From Leishmania donovani (Eukaryota; Euglenozoa; Kinetoplastea; Trypanosomatida; Trypanosomatidae), in NCBI RefSeq assembly GCF_000227135.1, contig NC_018234.1, positions 98,778 through 162,777 of the forward strand: a DNA stretch of 64,000 nt, written 5' to 3'. Every line of letters begins with the position of its first letter. Position 1 is the first letter of the stretch. The translations under genes and the position numbers were made by a program. The notes beneath the pieces were generated by a model, which worked only from the letters and a program-made list of their open reading frames with translations, did no database searches and was not told the DNA's origin. Below are positions 19,876-32,100 of this stretch, in pieces.

Positions 19876-21785
19876 CTTGCCGAACAGTGCGTTCGACTGG
19901 TATAGGAAGTCAGGATGGAGACACGCTATTCTGCCGAGCGGGTGTGGGGATGGATGGAGGGTCAACACCACCGGCAGCCACGCAAGTGCGCGCGGAGTGG
20001 AGGTGGGGATGCACGCAGGCGGTGAAGATGCAAAGGAAGAGAGAGAGCGGCAGCAGTGAAAGGGATCAAGGACGGAGGACCAAGAACGCACGCAGGCACA
20101 CACACACACACAGTGAAGTACCGGTGTCGGCAAGGCCAGTGAGAGCAAGCACGAGCGGTGCCGGCGGCCACGGCAGCGCCGCGGCGGTGGCGGATATCAC
20201 CGGAAAGCATATATAGTGGAAAGGAAGGTAGAAGAGAGAGGGAGAGATGCCGAGGCGGTTGAGCGGGTCAGCACAGTCGGCTCAGTCGATCCGACCTCTG
20301 GGGGCGGTGTGCGTGGTGTGTGTGTGTGTGGGGGGGGGGGGAGGCGGTCGGGCCGCCGACGCACCGAGGGGCCACACCGGCAGACATGGAAGCGCGTCGC
20401 TTAGCGTACAAGAGCATCAATACGCGCATACGCCTGTGCTGGCGTGCACGGATGGGAGCGCTGAGCCAACCGGCGCTCCGCAGCCTTCCGGTCTCACGGG
20501 GGTGGAGAGACGTGAAAAGGGGGTGGGGTCCCGGGTGGGCGAGGAGACTTGCTCGGAGGGCACGAACAGCGGAAGCAACGAGAGAGAGAGAAGGGGCCCA
20601 TGGTATCACTGGAGGGCCTTCTCAGAGATAGCGTAAACGAGAGGAAACGCTAACAGCCGGAACGCTGGATTGCGCGCCTGCACGGGACACAAGGAAAACC
20701 GCCGCCCCTCCCGATCACGCCGCAATTGCTGTGCTCAGAGACATGCGCACAAGCAAAATGTCGTAAGCAGCGGAGCGTCCCCCGCCCCCTCCGCCGCCGG
20801 GAGAGGCGCGCACTCGCCTGCCGGCTGAGGAAGGCGGGAGAGTTAGCGATCAGCCCTCACTGCTCACAGCACGCTTTCACCATGCAATACACGTCACCGT
20901 ACGAAGCAACTGCAAACACACATGCACACGAGACAGACAGAGAGACGGGCAGGGCACAGATGAAAGCAGCCACGGTCGATGCGCAGCGCAGCACCGCCCA
21001 CGGAGAGACGAAAAGCCGATGAGCCCGACCGCGGGTAGTGGCGACAACGAGAGAGGGGGGCGCTCCTGAAGATGAAGGTGGAAGGTCGGTTCAATGGCGG
21101 CACCCACGCAGCCAGGTGCGTGTCAGTCTGTTGCCGCCTCGATGATTGAGGAGGGGATTCAGACGCGACTCGTGTGACGTGGAAAGCTGCTGTGCAGCGT
21201 GCATGGGACGCAGATGGGTGTGCAACCTCGCACGTGCGTCTCTCGTGAGAGGCGAGGCCGGGGTGGGGAAGGTGTACGCGTTCCACCTCAGCGGGGCACG
21301 GGCGCAAAGAACTGCGGGCACAGCGAGGTGACGTCGTCGTCGTCGAGCACGCCAACACACGTCGAAACGGAAGCGCGGAGGGAGCACGACGCGGAAGAGA
21401 AAGAAAGAGGCTGGAGCAAGCGCTGCAGAGCGCGTGCAGAGAATGTATAGAGAGAGCCTCGAGTTACCATACACGGCATCCCTCAACCATGCGTGCGCAG
21501 GAGCGCCGCTCGTACACACTCGAGAAGAGACTGGGCAACAGCTGACGGCCCCCCTCACCCCTCCCTCTGCCTCGACGGATCGCCGTGATAGTGGCGGAGA
21601 AGGAGCGGTGGTGATGCGGGCCTGGCATGCGCGCCGTCTTCGCCACGTCGAGAAGGGGAGCACGCGCAGCACAGGGTCGCTGAGACTAAAGGGAGAGAAG
21701 AGAGAAAGAGGGCGACAAGAGCGACGAGCACGCCGGGCACGGCATCCGCACCTGCATATCATCCAGCCCACATGCGTCCACCCCA
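19876..21785. other. Intergenic spacer, repeat-rich
   Basis: This 1.9-kb stretch holds the 5' leader of the NEK-like kinase and sequence downstream of the decayed gene. It contains CA and GA simple repeats (20100-20115 and around 20590) and a TG/G run at 20316-20341. Open frames on both strands here are arginine- or cysteine-rich and look random. Confidence 0.55.
20316..20341 (+). repeat. TG repeat followed by a run of G
   Basis: Alternating TG is followed by eleven G. Simple sequence of this kind is common in spacers here. Confidence 0.9.
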
Positions 21786-24638
21786 TCACGCTGTCTCGTT
21801 GTACCGCACCTCCACGTTGCAGAAGGCTACCAACGTCTTGCGTCGCACGCGAACGTCGACGGGGGCGAGACCCCTCCCCACGCTGGCGCCGTCGAGCGTC
21901 CCAAAACTCGTCCTCAAAGCACGCGGCGCCGGTGGCGCCGCGAGGAGCGTCCACTCCCCCTCGCGTGCCGGACGATGACGGAGTTCGGCCCTACGGCGAC
22001 GCTGCGACCACCTCCGCTGTTATTCCACACCTGCACAAGGCGCCGCGTCTAGCCCAGGAAGAAGGCAACGACGTACCACCACGCGGGAGTGCAGCCCCCC
22101 CCCCCTTTCCCTCCACACGACGCATGCGGCGCTGCAACGGCGCCGCATCATCTTCCTCCGCAGCTGCTTGGGAGAAAGGGGTGTCTCGCCCGCGGCGCGC
22201 CCAGCAACGCCTTCGTCGACGGCTGCGCAGGTGCGTGCGCCGCTGGACCCCATGGCAAGCTCTCCGTTGGTGGCCCCACTGCACTAGAGGACGAGATCCT
22301 GCGTAGGAAGGAAAACGCCACGCTGCCCTTCCTCTGAGGTCGTCCTCGGCATCGCAGCTGGGGTGCAACGTGTTGCACGGTCGGCAACCCGCTAGCGCGC
22401 CGTCGAAGTCCTCTGCGGGCGTCGACCGGCTGATGCCGTCTCGCTGCCCAAGACGTGGAAAACGACATGTGTCAGCTTGATGGCGACAGCCCAGCGTCCC
22501 TCCACATCTCGCACAGTGAGCCGCTCAACCGGTGAGGGTGCCGCTGCCGCCGCCGAAGGCCCTCTGCTCCACACCACTACCGTAGCCGAAGCCTACCGCA
22601 ACCTTGCTGTCCCTCTGCGCTCGGCGGCCGCGACACAGGTAAAAGCTGAAGCAGAGCTCTCTGGGCAAGCGCCGCGGTTAACGGAGGTTGCGGTGGTGGG
22701 GCAGCGGCGGTACACAGCACAAAAAAGAGCCGGGTCACGCAATACGCGTCAGTGCGGCGCGTTCCGCTCCCGACGCGTGGCGAAGTACGCGCAGATCTTG
22801 AGGTTGGCAAGGCATCGACGCAGCCTCTCCGGTGCACACGGGAATGAGCTCCGCCGCGGCACGTCGTGTGTGCCATCCAGCGTGAGCGGCGTTGACGGAG
22901 ACGCTGCAACACCCACTAGAGCGTCACCCTTCTGCACCTCGCTTGGGCCGCGGGTGGGGAGCACTCAGCGTAGCCGGCTGTGGGACGGGGGGAAGGGGGA
23001 GGGGGGTCGCCGACATCGGCGGTGCTACACGTTTTCGAACTCCCCTTGCCGCGGAGGGGGGATGCTCTGCCGGCTGGAACTGCGCCGCCGCAGCCACCGC
23101 GCCCCCAGCGCCGGCAGCCGTCTTGTCTTGCGCCTGCTTCAGACGCTACGTCAGAGGTACACCTGCGCCCGCTCATTGAAGTCGCCTCCGCTGGTCGGAT
23201 CGGCAGCCACGAAGTGCGCGACCGGCCGGGGAAGATGCGTGTGGTGCTGCGACAGAGCGTGCCAGACGCGGCTGTCATGCTGCGGCCACCCTCTACAGCG
23301 CCGCAGTTGCCTTGCCGAGGATGGCACACATCGCATGTAGTGCAGGGCATCGGTGAAGGGAAGCGCGCAGCTTAGCTGCGTCTGGCAGGGAGGCGAACAC
23401 GTCTCAGCTGAACAGCGGCTGCAGGGCACCAAGCTCCGTGCCGATCCCCTGCATAAAGATCTCCAGTGCCACAATACACAGCCCCGCCTCGCTCAGCGTA
23501 TACTTCAGGCACACCACAGCTCGACTGCATCAAAGTCGCTCACCACCGGTGGCTGCGCCGCCACAGCAGCAGCGACCTCCGGCAGCAGCGCAGGAGGACA
23601 CGTGACGGCAAGGCCGAGAGGTGCGGCGTCGGTGCTCGTGCGGGTAACGGCGACATCCGCACACCCCACCTCCTTGGCTTGCTGGGCAGGCTGGCACCTC
23701 CTCGCTATCACTCCCCTCACTGGCAGCAGCACAGTCGTGGCGGCTGGCGTGGCATCCGCCATCGACAGCATCATCTTGTCATAGGCCCCCTTCTCGCACC
23801 GTCAGCAGGGCTGTCCGCAGAGCGACTGTCGCGGGCCCCACCGAGAGCGTCACCACTACCGCAAAACCATGTGCATACAGAAGCAGCCAGCAGTTCTCCA
23901 TCCACGCCTCCAGCAACGGTACAGGCGGCGCTGAGGTCGTCCGCAGCGCTGCCGCCTGCCTCGGCATCCTCTGCTGGAGGCGTGGATCGAGCTTGCGACG
24001 AGTGAACCGCGGAGGAGAGATACCCGCTGGAGCTGCCTACATGGCCCATCCTGTGCGGAGGAGCCGCTCAGCTGCAGGGAGGTCATCGCCACTCGTCATC
24101 CGTTCTGCAACGGCTGACTACCCGCCATCAGCGACGGGGCTTCCTCGAGCGGACCTCACCAAACGAGGCGGGGATGCCACCAACCCATGCACTGCCGCCA
24201 ACGGGAAATCCACCGCACCTCCCGCTGCTGCAGATAACGCGCTGCCACCACCCCGCCGTGTCACAGCACCCGATGCTGTCAGCACCTGCCGCACTGACAA
24301 AAGCGCGCGCAGCTCAGGAGGTGCTGAGGAGTGTCCGCGACAACACTTTCAGGCTCCCCCATCCAAGCCAGAAGGAGCACTGGCAGGCGGCTCTTGGTCG
24401 CTGCGCCGCCCGCCAAATCCAGCGGGCTCGCGACGGGGTTAGCGACGGAGGGCGCCGTGCCGCTCGACTGCAGCTGTTCGCCGGGCACCTCAGACACCGC
24501 CACGGTGAAGATCCTGACCGGGGCCGGTTGGAAGGCGGTGGGTGTTCTGTGACCACTTGGGTGGCACGGCGACGGCACGGTGCCGCTACCATTCACGGAG
24601 AAGGTGGAGCTGTGCCGATCCCGACGGAGCGCCGACAT
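21786..24638 (-). pseudogene. Decayed minus-strand gene between two NEK-like kinase genes
   Basis: Coding-like peptides follow each other along the minus strand in changing frames with stops between them. A Met-led N-terminus starts at 24638 (MSALRRDRHSSTFSVNGSG). Near 23930-23780 lies LLEAWMENCWLLLYAHGFAV. From 23774 the text begins MMLSMADATPAATTVLLPVR. At about 23515-23410 there is CLKYTLSEAGLCIVALEIFM, then a TGA, then DVFASLPDAAKLRASLHRCP. Around 22880-22750 lies ERLRRCLANLKICAYFATRR. The last segment contains RKTLVAFCNVEVRYNETA and ends with a TGA at 21786-21788. At least six frame changes or stops are required, far more than expected from sequencing error. The order fits one former gene of about 950 codons. 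I do not recognise its family. The position in the minus-strand polycistron agrees with its strand. Confidence 0.6.
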
Positions 24639-25190
24639 GCCAGTCTACGCGAAGATCACGCGGATATGCGCGTGTCTGTGAGAGTTCGTTGCTCTTCGGC
24701 CGCCCTCTGCGTCCGGTGAGAGAAACGTGGCGGGGAGAAGACGCCAGTACACGGCGATGCATGTGTCCCAGGAAGAGGGGAGGGGACACACAGTGAGAGA
24801 GACGCGGGGCATGAGGACGGTGGAGCAGCAGGGCTGCCGCCATCACAACATGCACGCACAGACGGGCGCGCGTGTACGTGTTGAGAGAAGGTCTGAGCAG
24901 GGGGGATGCCGGGAAGGAGCTGCCGTGAGGCGCTTCACCGGACGCAGGCGGCGGTGGTGCGTGTGCGCGCTCGTTCTTCGTGAAAGGAGTGTGCGTGTGC
25001 AAGCACCTGAAGGGGAGGAAAGGAGGAAGGGAGGGAGGGGGGACGGAGAAGCCCGAGACGCGTGGGCCGGGCACCAGCGGCGGCGGCAGTCGATGAGAAA
25101 GTGGCAGAGGGCGAAGGAGGCAGCTCACAGCTGCCGTGCCGGCTCTCTTTCTCTCTGGCAAAGAGGCGGAGAGGCAGCCACACAAGCAGG
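24639..25190. other. Intergenic spacer
   Basis: This 552-base spacer lies upstream of the decayed gene and downstream of the second kinase. It is GA-rich on the plus strand, that is C/T-rich on the transcribed minus strand, as expected for splice regions. No gene is seen. Confidence 0.6.
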
Positions 25191-28100
25191 TCATGCACCC
25201 TGCCTCCCATCCCAACTCGGCCGATCCTCAAACATTACCTCTAGCCGTCGGTCGAGCACCGCCAGCTCCTCAATCGACGGCAGCGCCGACCACTGCTGCC
25301 GGTCCGGCACGAGTCGGCGCACTACCGCGGCGTCCCGCTGCAGCAGTGCGCAGGTGCGGTAGTAGGAGTACACCGCTCGCAGCGTGGTGGCGTCGAAGAC
25401 GCGGGTGAGCGCGGCGGAGAGGCGGTTGCGGCGCTCGAGGTAGGGGCGCCACCGGCGCAGTTCCATTGCGGTGGCCAGTGAAGACGACCGACCGCCGCCT
25501 GTCGAGGATGCCATCAGGGGAGCAGCTGGATCTGCAAACTGCATCGACACCGCAGCAGAGAAGGAGACGCCGCGTTTGGTGGTGGATGACGACCTGTCTT
25601 TCGACCTTCTCGGAAGGAGCCGTGAACGACGGCGTGCCTCTTCGCTCGCCGCTACCTGCGCCAGTGCGGCGGACTCACGCAGCTGTCGGATGCGCGGCGG
25701 CATTGGACGGCCCACCGGCAGCTGCCCCAAGTGCAAGATGCTGACCACCTTCTCCGCATTGTCGGGGTCGAGCTGGTGCTGCTCATGCCCGCTGCGTTGC
25801 TCATCGATCTGCTGCACCATGCGCGCGTACGCCTCCTCTGGCGACATGGTAGACTGGGCACCACCGGACCTGCCAGGGGGCCCCTCCGCGCCGTCCTCGG
25901 CTGCCGCGGCCGCCTCGAACACGTTTAAGACGTGCGGCATGCTGCGGAGGAGGGCAGAGCCGTGCCGCTCATGTAGAACCTCTATGTCCGTAAGCAGGCG
26001 CTGGTGCCGCATGCGCTGCTGCACGCGCTGGCGCAGATCTACGACACTCTGGGCGATCTCGTCGAGGGAGGCGAAGCGCATGTCGGCGACGTTCTCGTAG
26101 GCTTGAAAGAACAGCGCATCCTCATCAATGGAGCCGCACCGAGTGGCGCCACGCTTGTGCATCAGCGGCGGCGATGTCGGGAGGCCCGGCTTCAGTGGAA
26201 AGTTCGACGACGGCACCGGTGGTGTGGTCGATTGGGCCTCAGCAGCGCCATCGATCGTCGGCGATGCCACTCCAGTCAACGGCTTACGCTCCGGCTCAGT
26301 CGTGTCGTCGTGACGCGACGACTCACCTCCCTGCTGAGGAGCGGCGGGCTCGAGCTGCCGTGCCTGCAGGTGCCGGCGTTTCCTCGCCGCAGCGCTCATC
26401 ATCGGGGAGTCCTCGCTACGAGCCGCATTAGCCGCCTGCGGCAGCGAACCGACGCGAGCGCCACCCTTGCCGATGTTGTGTCCGGTGACAGTCAAGTCTT
26501 CACCTTGGACCGGATGCGGCGGGGGCGACCCCGACGGACGGCGCGATGGCCTTGGAGGACGGCCGTTCAGCGCCTTGTTTGCTGCAGATTCAGCGCAGAA
26601 CGGTCCTGCCCCTTCGGCAGCAGCAGTGGCGGCTATCTCTGGTGCAACGTCGTAGACCATGTAGGGACGCATGCTGTCCGAGGGCCCCATGTTCATACCC
26701 TCCCTGGCGGAGGGTAAGCTGGACAGCTCGCTGCTGCGGCGGCCAGCCGCGCCGGTGAGACATTCACCAGTGGCCCCGAAGAAGAAGGTGCCGTCGTGGA
26801 CGCCACCGTCGCCTTGGATGGCGCCGCTGATGGCGGCCGAAGAGATGCTGCAGGTCAGCCCAGATGGTTGCGCTGTGAGAAGAGCCGTGCGCGCTGCTTC
26901 GACCGCTCGCCGCTCCACCTTCTCGCGCTCCTCGGCCGGCGCGCAGGCGGGGCTTAGCAGCTGGCGCTTCAGCTCGGTGTAATGCACTGACTTGCTGCGC
27001 GGGTCGTCAGGGTGGCGTGCGTTCCACGCTGCGACGTTCGCCTGCCACGCTTGCAGCTGTCGCATCAGTGCAGACTCGCCAGGTGAGGCGGGGACGTCGA
27101 GAGGGGTGCGCAGACTGCGCCACAGGTCTACGTAGGCACGCACGCACGGCACCGTCAGCACCTCCTCGCACGAGGGGCGCTGACTGGCGTCGAGGCAGAG
27201 CATGCAGTTGATCAAGTCGGCGATCGGACGAGGGTAATGCGCGGGGAGCGGCTCGCGCTGCCCTCGCAAGACGCGCATCACCAAGGGCGCAAGATCGCGC
27301 GACTCGAAGGGGTGACGGAGGGCCAGCAGCTCGTAGAGAACGCAGCCCAGCGACCACACATCTGACTTGGGGCTGGCCGCCCCGCCCTGGAGCACCTCTG
27401 GCGCCATGTAGAGCGGCGTGCCCTTCATGGCTGCCTCCACACCGCCGTTCAGCAGCCTCTGCAGCGAACACGATGAGGCCGCGTTGCTGCTCGCGCCTGT
27501 CTGTCGCATGTGCGACAGCGGCTGGTACGGGCTCGAGTTCGGGGAGCAGAGCTGCGACCCCGCGCCCCATTGGCCCGAGGACCATGCCGTCTGTTGGTAA
27601 AGCAGCGGGGACAGGACTGGTGCACCAGCCCCTGCTCCGCCGGGTGTGGACGGACGGAGACCGCCGGAGATCGAGAGCGACCGCATCGCGTCGTCACCGC
27701 GGTTCATCCGCGCCGGTGACGGCGAGCCAGCAGCAGTCGTGGTCACCATCGCTGGCACGGATGTGAGGGACGAGCCGTCGCTTCCGTGAGGACCGCTCAT
27801 CGTTGCTGCCGCAACCCACGTGTGATTGGCCAAGTCCACGCCGAGACGCTCGGAGATGCCAAAGTCGCCGAGGACTACGGACATGTCCTTGGACCGCACG
27901 AACACGTTATGTATCTTGATATCACGGTGGACGACGTTGTGGGCGTGCAGGTACTGCGCTCCGAGCACCAGCTGCACGAACCACAGCATGACCTGATCGA
28001 GCTCAAAGTACATGTCCAGATCGCGCTGTGCCGCCATGTGGGTGTCCATGTCGCCACCGTCGTAATAGTCCATGACAAGGCACAGGTCGTGCTCGTTGTA

Positions 28101-28385
28101 TAGAAAGGCATCCCGTTGCGACACCACGCAGGGGTGATGCAGGTCGCGCATGAGGATGATCTCCTGCGCAGCGTCGCGGCGCTGCGGCGCCGTCAAGCCG
28201 AGCAGCGGAATGCGCTTCATGACGAAGACCTGGTGGTCTGTAACTCTGCGTACTTTGAAGACGACGCCGAAGGAGCCCGTCGCCATCTTCTCGACGATCT
28301 TGTATTCGGAGGTGATCATAGTCTCTGTGGCCGTGGGCGACGGCTGCTTCGACCGCTGGCACTGCGCAAGCGGCTGAGGCGGCAT
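25191..28385 (-). CDS. NEK-like serine/threonine kinase with split catalytic domain
   Basis: The 1064-residue protein begins with a kinase domain interrupted by an insert. Present are ATGSFGVVFKV (glycine loop), Lys57 in VFVMK, HRDIKIHN (Asp155) and DFG (174-176). The domain resumes after about 145 residues of Ser/Gly/Pro-rich sequence with GTPLYMAPEV, DVWSLGCVLYELL and a C-lobe up to about residue 410. The glycine loop starts with Ala where Gly is usual. The remaining 650 residues look mostly disordered, with a charged helical stretch near residues 760-800 (DLRQRVQQRMRHQRLLTDIE) and an Arg-rich C-terminal region (RRWRPYLERRNRLSAAL). The overall pattern is NEK-like. An activation-segment insert this long suggests unusual regulation. 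It shares a polycistron with the NEK-like kinase at 17329-19875, and the decayed gene lies between them; the two kinases are too different for a recent duplication. Confidence 0.87.
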   Translation of the reverse strand: MPPQPLAQCQRSKQPSPTATETMITSEYKIVEKMATGSFGVVFKVRRVTDHQVFVMKRIPLLGLTAPQRRDAAQEIILMRDLHHPCVVSQRDAFLYNEHDLCLVMDYYDGGDMDTHMAAQRDLDMYFELDQVMLWFVQLVLGAQYLHAHNVVHRDIKIHNVFVRSKDMSVVLGDFGISERLGVDLANHTWVAAATMSGPHGSDGSSLTSVPAMVTTTAAGSPSPARMNRGDDAMRSLSISGGLRPSTPGGAGAGAPVLSPLLYQQTAWSSGQWGAGSQLCSPNSSPYQPLSHMRQTGASSNAASSCSLQRLLNGGVEAAMKGTPLYMAPEVLQGGAASPKSDVWSLGCVLYELLALRHPFESRDLAPLVMRVLRGQREPLPAHYPRPIADLINCMLCLDASQRPSCEEVLTVPCVRAYVDLWRSLRTPLDVPASPGESALMRQLQAWQANVAAWNARHPDDPRSKSVHYTELKRQLLSPACAPAEEREKVERRAVEAARTALLTAQPSGLTCSISSAAISGAIQGDGGVHDGTFFFGATGECLTGAAGRRSSELSSLPSAREGMNMGPSDSMRPYMVYDVAPEIAATAAAEGAGPFCAESAANKALNGRPPRPSRRPSGSPPPHPVQGEDLTVTGHNIGKGGARVGSLPQAANAARSEDSPMMSAAARKRRHLQARQLEPAAPQQGGESSRHDDTTEPERKPLTGVASPTIDGAAEAQSTTPPVPSSNFPLKPGLPTSPPLMHKRGATRCGSIDEDALFFQAYENVADMRFASLDEIAQSVVDLRQRVQQRMRHQRLLTDIEVLHERHGSALLRSMPHVLNVFEAAAAAEDGAEGPPGRSGGAQSTMSPEEAYARMVQQIDEQRSGHEQHQLDPDNAEKVVSILHLGQLPVGRPMPPRIRQLRESAALAQVAASEEARRRSRLLPRRSKDRSSSTTKRGVSFSAAVSMQFADPAAPLMASSTGGGRSSSLATAMELRRWRPYLERRNRLSAALTRVFDATTLRAVYSYYRTCALLQRDAAVVRRLVPDRQQWSALPSIEELAVLDRRLEVMFEDRPSWDGRQGA

Positions 28386-29160
28386 CGTGAGGTAGCGAAG
28401 AAAGCAATCTGCGGCAGGTGTATCAGTGCGCCACTGCGGCTCAGCGGTGATGGTCGGCGGGCGGGCGGGCGGGAGGGGCGGCGCACACGCAACGCCCGCT
28501 CATCGAATCGGCGCCCCTCCTCCAGTACGCACCCACAAGAGAGTGACGATGCTGGTAGCAACGTGGCTGGTGGCCTGAGGCTGTCTGACCCTTCACGTGC
28601 ACGCAGGCACGCAGGCCTCCCTCATTCTTGGCCTCTGTATGTGAGCCGAGCCCGCGCTCCACCTCCTTGATGGAGGCGAATGAGGGCGAGCAGGAGAGGA
28701 GGGGCTGCAGCGGACGGATGCTGCGTTGTTGTAGTGGATGTGTGAGGGCGAGTAGCTCCAGAATCGGGAGGGAGGAGGAAGGAGCTTAGAGATGCGCACA
28801 GGCCAAGCCGCGAGTGGAGCTGAGCACGGCGCGGATGCCAGGTAATGAGATGGGGCAGATGCGCGTCAGGGATAAGCCATAAAAAAAAGAGGAGGAGGAG
28901 GAGGTGGTGGTGGTGGAGAGAGAAGCACCGGCATCAACAAAGGACGGGAACGATGCTTCATCAGACACAAGCAGGAAGAGGGGGACACGGGGAACGCGCG
29001 CAGGGGGAGGAAGGGGGGTGGGGCACGTCGGCATCCGTCAACGTGGGCCTTCGTATGGGTAAGTGGGGAGAAGTACGTTTCACGTGCAAGTAAAGCAGCA
29101 GCAGCAGCAGAGAATCGAAAAAATCAAAGAAGTGATGGCGGAGGGCGGACGGGCAGAGGC
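28386..29160. other. Intergenic spacer
   Basis: This 775-base spacer includes GGA/GGT-type simple repeats near 28890-28917 and a GCA-type repeat near 29097-29111. I see no coding signal. Confidence 0.6.
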
Positions 29161-32100
29161 TCACGTACATGTTCCACGTGGCTCGCAGTAAGGCAGCACG
29201 TATGCGCTCAGTGCTCCGCAGGCCTCCTCCGTGCGCTGGCGCAGCATAGCGGCAAGGTACGTGTGGTGCACCTCCGCATCCGCTATGCAGCCTTCGAACG
29301 GCGCGCACCGCATTAGGCATCTGCCGTGGAAGAGAGGACCGTAGGGCCGACGCAGCTGTCGCAGGTGGGCATGGTGCAGGAGCTGCACCCACGCCTCCGA
29401 CTCCTCACGCGGCGCCAAAAAGCAGCGCAGCGATGACGGATGAGCATCTTCGCCAATGTCATCGTCCTCATCAACGCCGGCGTGGGTCGCCGTCGTCGCT
29501 ATTGCGTGTGATCCGTCGAGCGGGTGTTCCAGACGCCGACACGCTCGAGATCGCGGCGGCGGCTGTCGTGCCTTCACGGTGACGGCGAAGTGTTGCTGCT
29601 GCCTGGCCCACCAGTAAGGCAGCAACCACGTCTGCAGCGACTGCATCTCCTCCTCGAATGAGCAGACATGACGCGTGTGGCGGCACCGGCGCAGCGGTGC
29701 GACCCGCTCCTCGACGTCCTCCTCGTCTTCGAACTGCTGCTGGGCAGCCGGTGTTGCTGCTGCCACCATCCCTGAGCGAGGCGACAGCTGCCGCAGAGAC
29801 GACGCGCATAGCAGCTCGGCCCTGCAGCAGCCGGGGGAACCGGCCGAAGAAGAAAACGAATGGCAAGAAGAGGGGCGGCGGCGGTGTAGCACCGTCGTTG
29901 CTGCCACCGCCGTCACCACTGCTGCTGAGCGGGTAGCGAGAGCACCACAGGATAGAAGTTGCGCCGCATATCGTCGCAGTCGCGCGACGGCGCTGTTCGC
30001 ACTCACGCTGCCAGCCCTGCCGTCATCAAGTGTGCCCTCCTGCGCTGCACCGTGTGTGCGGGTGTTAAAGCAGCTGGGCAACGACCATGACGACAAGGGA
30101 GGCGAAACGCTTACGCCGCCCGCATCCAGAAGACCAAAAACGAGTGCCCCGCAGGCGCGGTGCACCGCCTGTGAGCGTGCCGTTGCGCGAGCGGCAGCGC
30201 TGGTCGGATTGTGTTGTGACGCCGAAGATGCGTCAGAGATGGTCGTGGCACCCGTCGTCGAACCTGCTCTCCACCACGCGGGGCACAGCGGTGGCTGAGC
30301 GCCGCCCCCGTGGCGAGTTGCACCACGCTCCAGCGTGGGTGCCGGCGCCGCGCTGTGCTCTGTGGTGGCTGTGAGTCCTTCTCCTTGCGCCATGATCGCA
30401 TGAATGAGGTTTTCATGTGACGCCAGACAGCAGCAGCACCACTGAGAGCTGCTGTGTTCATTGTGGAGCGCCACCGCCCCATCGTCTTGTTCCTCGGCCT
30501 CCCTCCACTCATCATCCTCGTCGCTCGTGTCGACATACCACCGCATCTCGTGCGCAGACACCTCTAGCGGTGAGGCACCCGATTCGGTATCGACCCCCAC
30601 ATCTAGAGAGTCGATGTCACGCTGCTCAACGCGAGTTTGTGGCGCACACGCTGATCGGAGAGGAGCGTCGTGCGCCGACGCGTCGGTGCCATCCTCCTCG
30701 CTCGATGCCGCATGTGTCGTCGCGCTTCCCTGCGTAGCGCTCAAGAGACAGCCGGGCCACGTGCGCGGCGAGTACGGAGAGACTTGCTCGGAGAGGGCGT
30801 CGTACCATAAAGTGTGGAAGGCAAGCCAGCCGTCCCTGCGCATGCCATCACGGATGATGCGATGCAATCGCCGCTCACATGCAACGCAGCAACGACCGTC
30901 CGCTGGCGCCGGCAGCGCCCATGATGAGAGTGGCCACAGGAACAATGCAGGCATGGGGGTGCAGCTGCCGTCATGTGCTGCCTTGCAGGAGGCGCACGTG
31001 CGTGAGACGGCGGAACCGCAGGCGTCAGTCAATCGCCGGGCCTCCGCCAGTTTTCCAGCGCTCTCTTCACCGTGTCCACTTCGTCGCTGAAATATGCGCA
31101 CACACGCGTCATACTGCGCGCGAGCGAGAGCGTCGCGCACGCACTGGGCCAGCTCCGCCCTGTCGTTACGCTGGAGCTCATCTCGGTACAGCTGTGCACC
31201 GACTGTGAAAGAACCGGCAGCGGTGTGGTCAGCACCACGCGACAAGGCCGTCTCCTCGCCTTCCACACTTTGGGGCGTGGATCGCGATTGCGGCCGCGTG
31301 GATGGAGGTGGTGGCGCCTCGCCAGCGAGCATCAGCCCATACAGAGCGAGACGCTGCACTGCACGCCGTGCACGACGCTGTTTCCAGTGCTCAGCAGTCA
31401 CGAGGAGACGCGCACCTGCCGTCTCGATGGCGGGCGTCTGCCCTTGGTGAGCTGTGGAGGGAGAGGGTAGGGCACGCAAAGGACGGCCGTGCACCCGTGA
31501 ACTTGTAACCGAGCTTTTCAACCCGGAGGCGAAGAAATGCGCCGCTTGCTGCGCAGCGACTGGTGGAGTCGTCGGGGCCATCGGTATGCGTGCCCCTTCC
31601 GTCGCACCCAGCTGTCGCTCAATGGCGTGGGCCCCAGGCAGGATAGCGCCAGCCAGCGCATCGGCGGCGTAGTTGTGCAGAGTCAGCTGTGCCCACATCC
31701 ACACGGTGACCGGCCTCATCGTTGCCCCTCCGAGCCCGCGACGGGGATTCAAAGGAAGCTGCACGCGCAAGGTAGTGCGACTGCTGCAGCCTGTTGCCGC
31801 CACTGTGGCGAACTCACCCGCAGGAGGCCAGAGAGCCGCGTTGACGCACACAGCAGGATCGTCTATCGCTCCTGCCTCTGCGCGCTCCCCGTGCACCGGT
31901 GCCACGGACACAGTAGGTGGCACCAGCGCACGACGGGATTCCGTTGACTGAGCGTCCTGCAACAACGCCTGTCGAGTACATGGCCACCAGCGAGTCGGTG
32001 GCTGCAACACTGGCGCGCGCGCCGTCGACGCTGTCGGGCTCGCCGACTCGTGAATAACAGCTGTGCATCGCCGCCGCCGCCGCGATGGAATGAGTGGAAG

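Noticed and set aside
19876..20148. Upstream extension of the first NEK-like kinase (Met at 20148)
   Set aside because: The extra 91 residues contain Cys/Val repeats derived from TG repeats and look like spacer; the Met at 19875 directly precedes the domain.
22477..23340. Plus-strand open frame of 287 codons opposite the decayed gene
   Set aside because: Its sequence is Arg-rich and shadow-like, while the minus-strand frames give protein-like peptides in an order that fits the polycistron direction.
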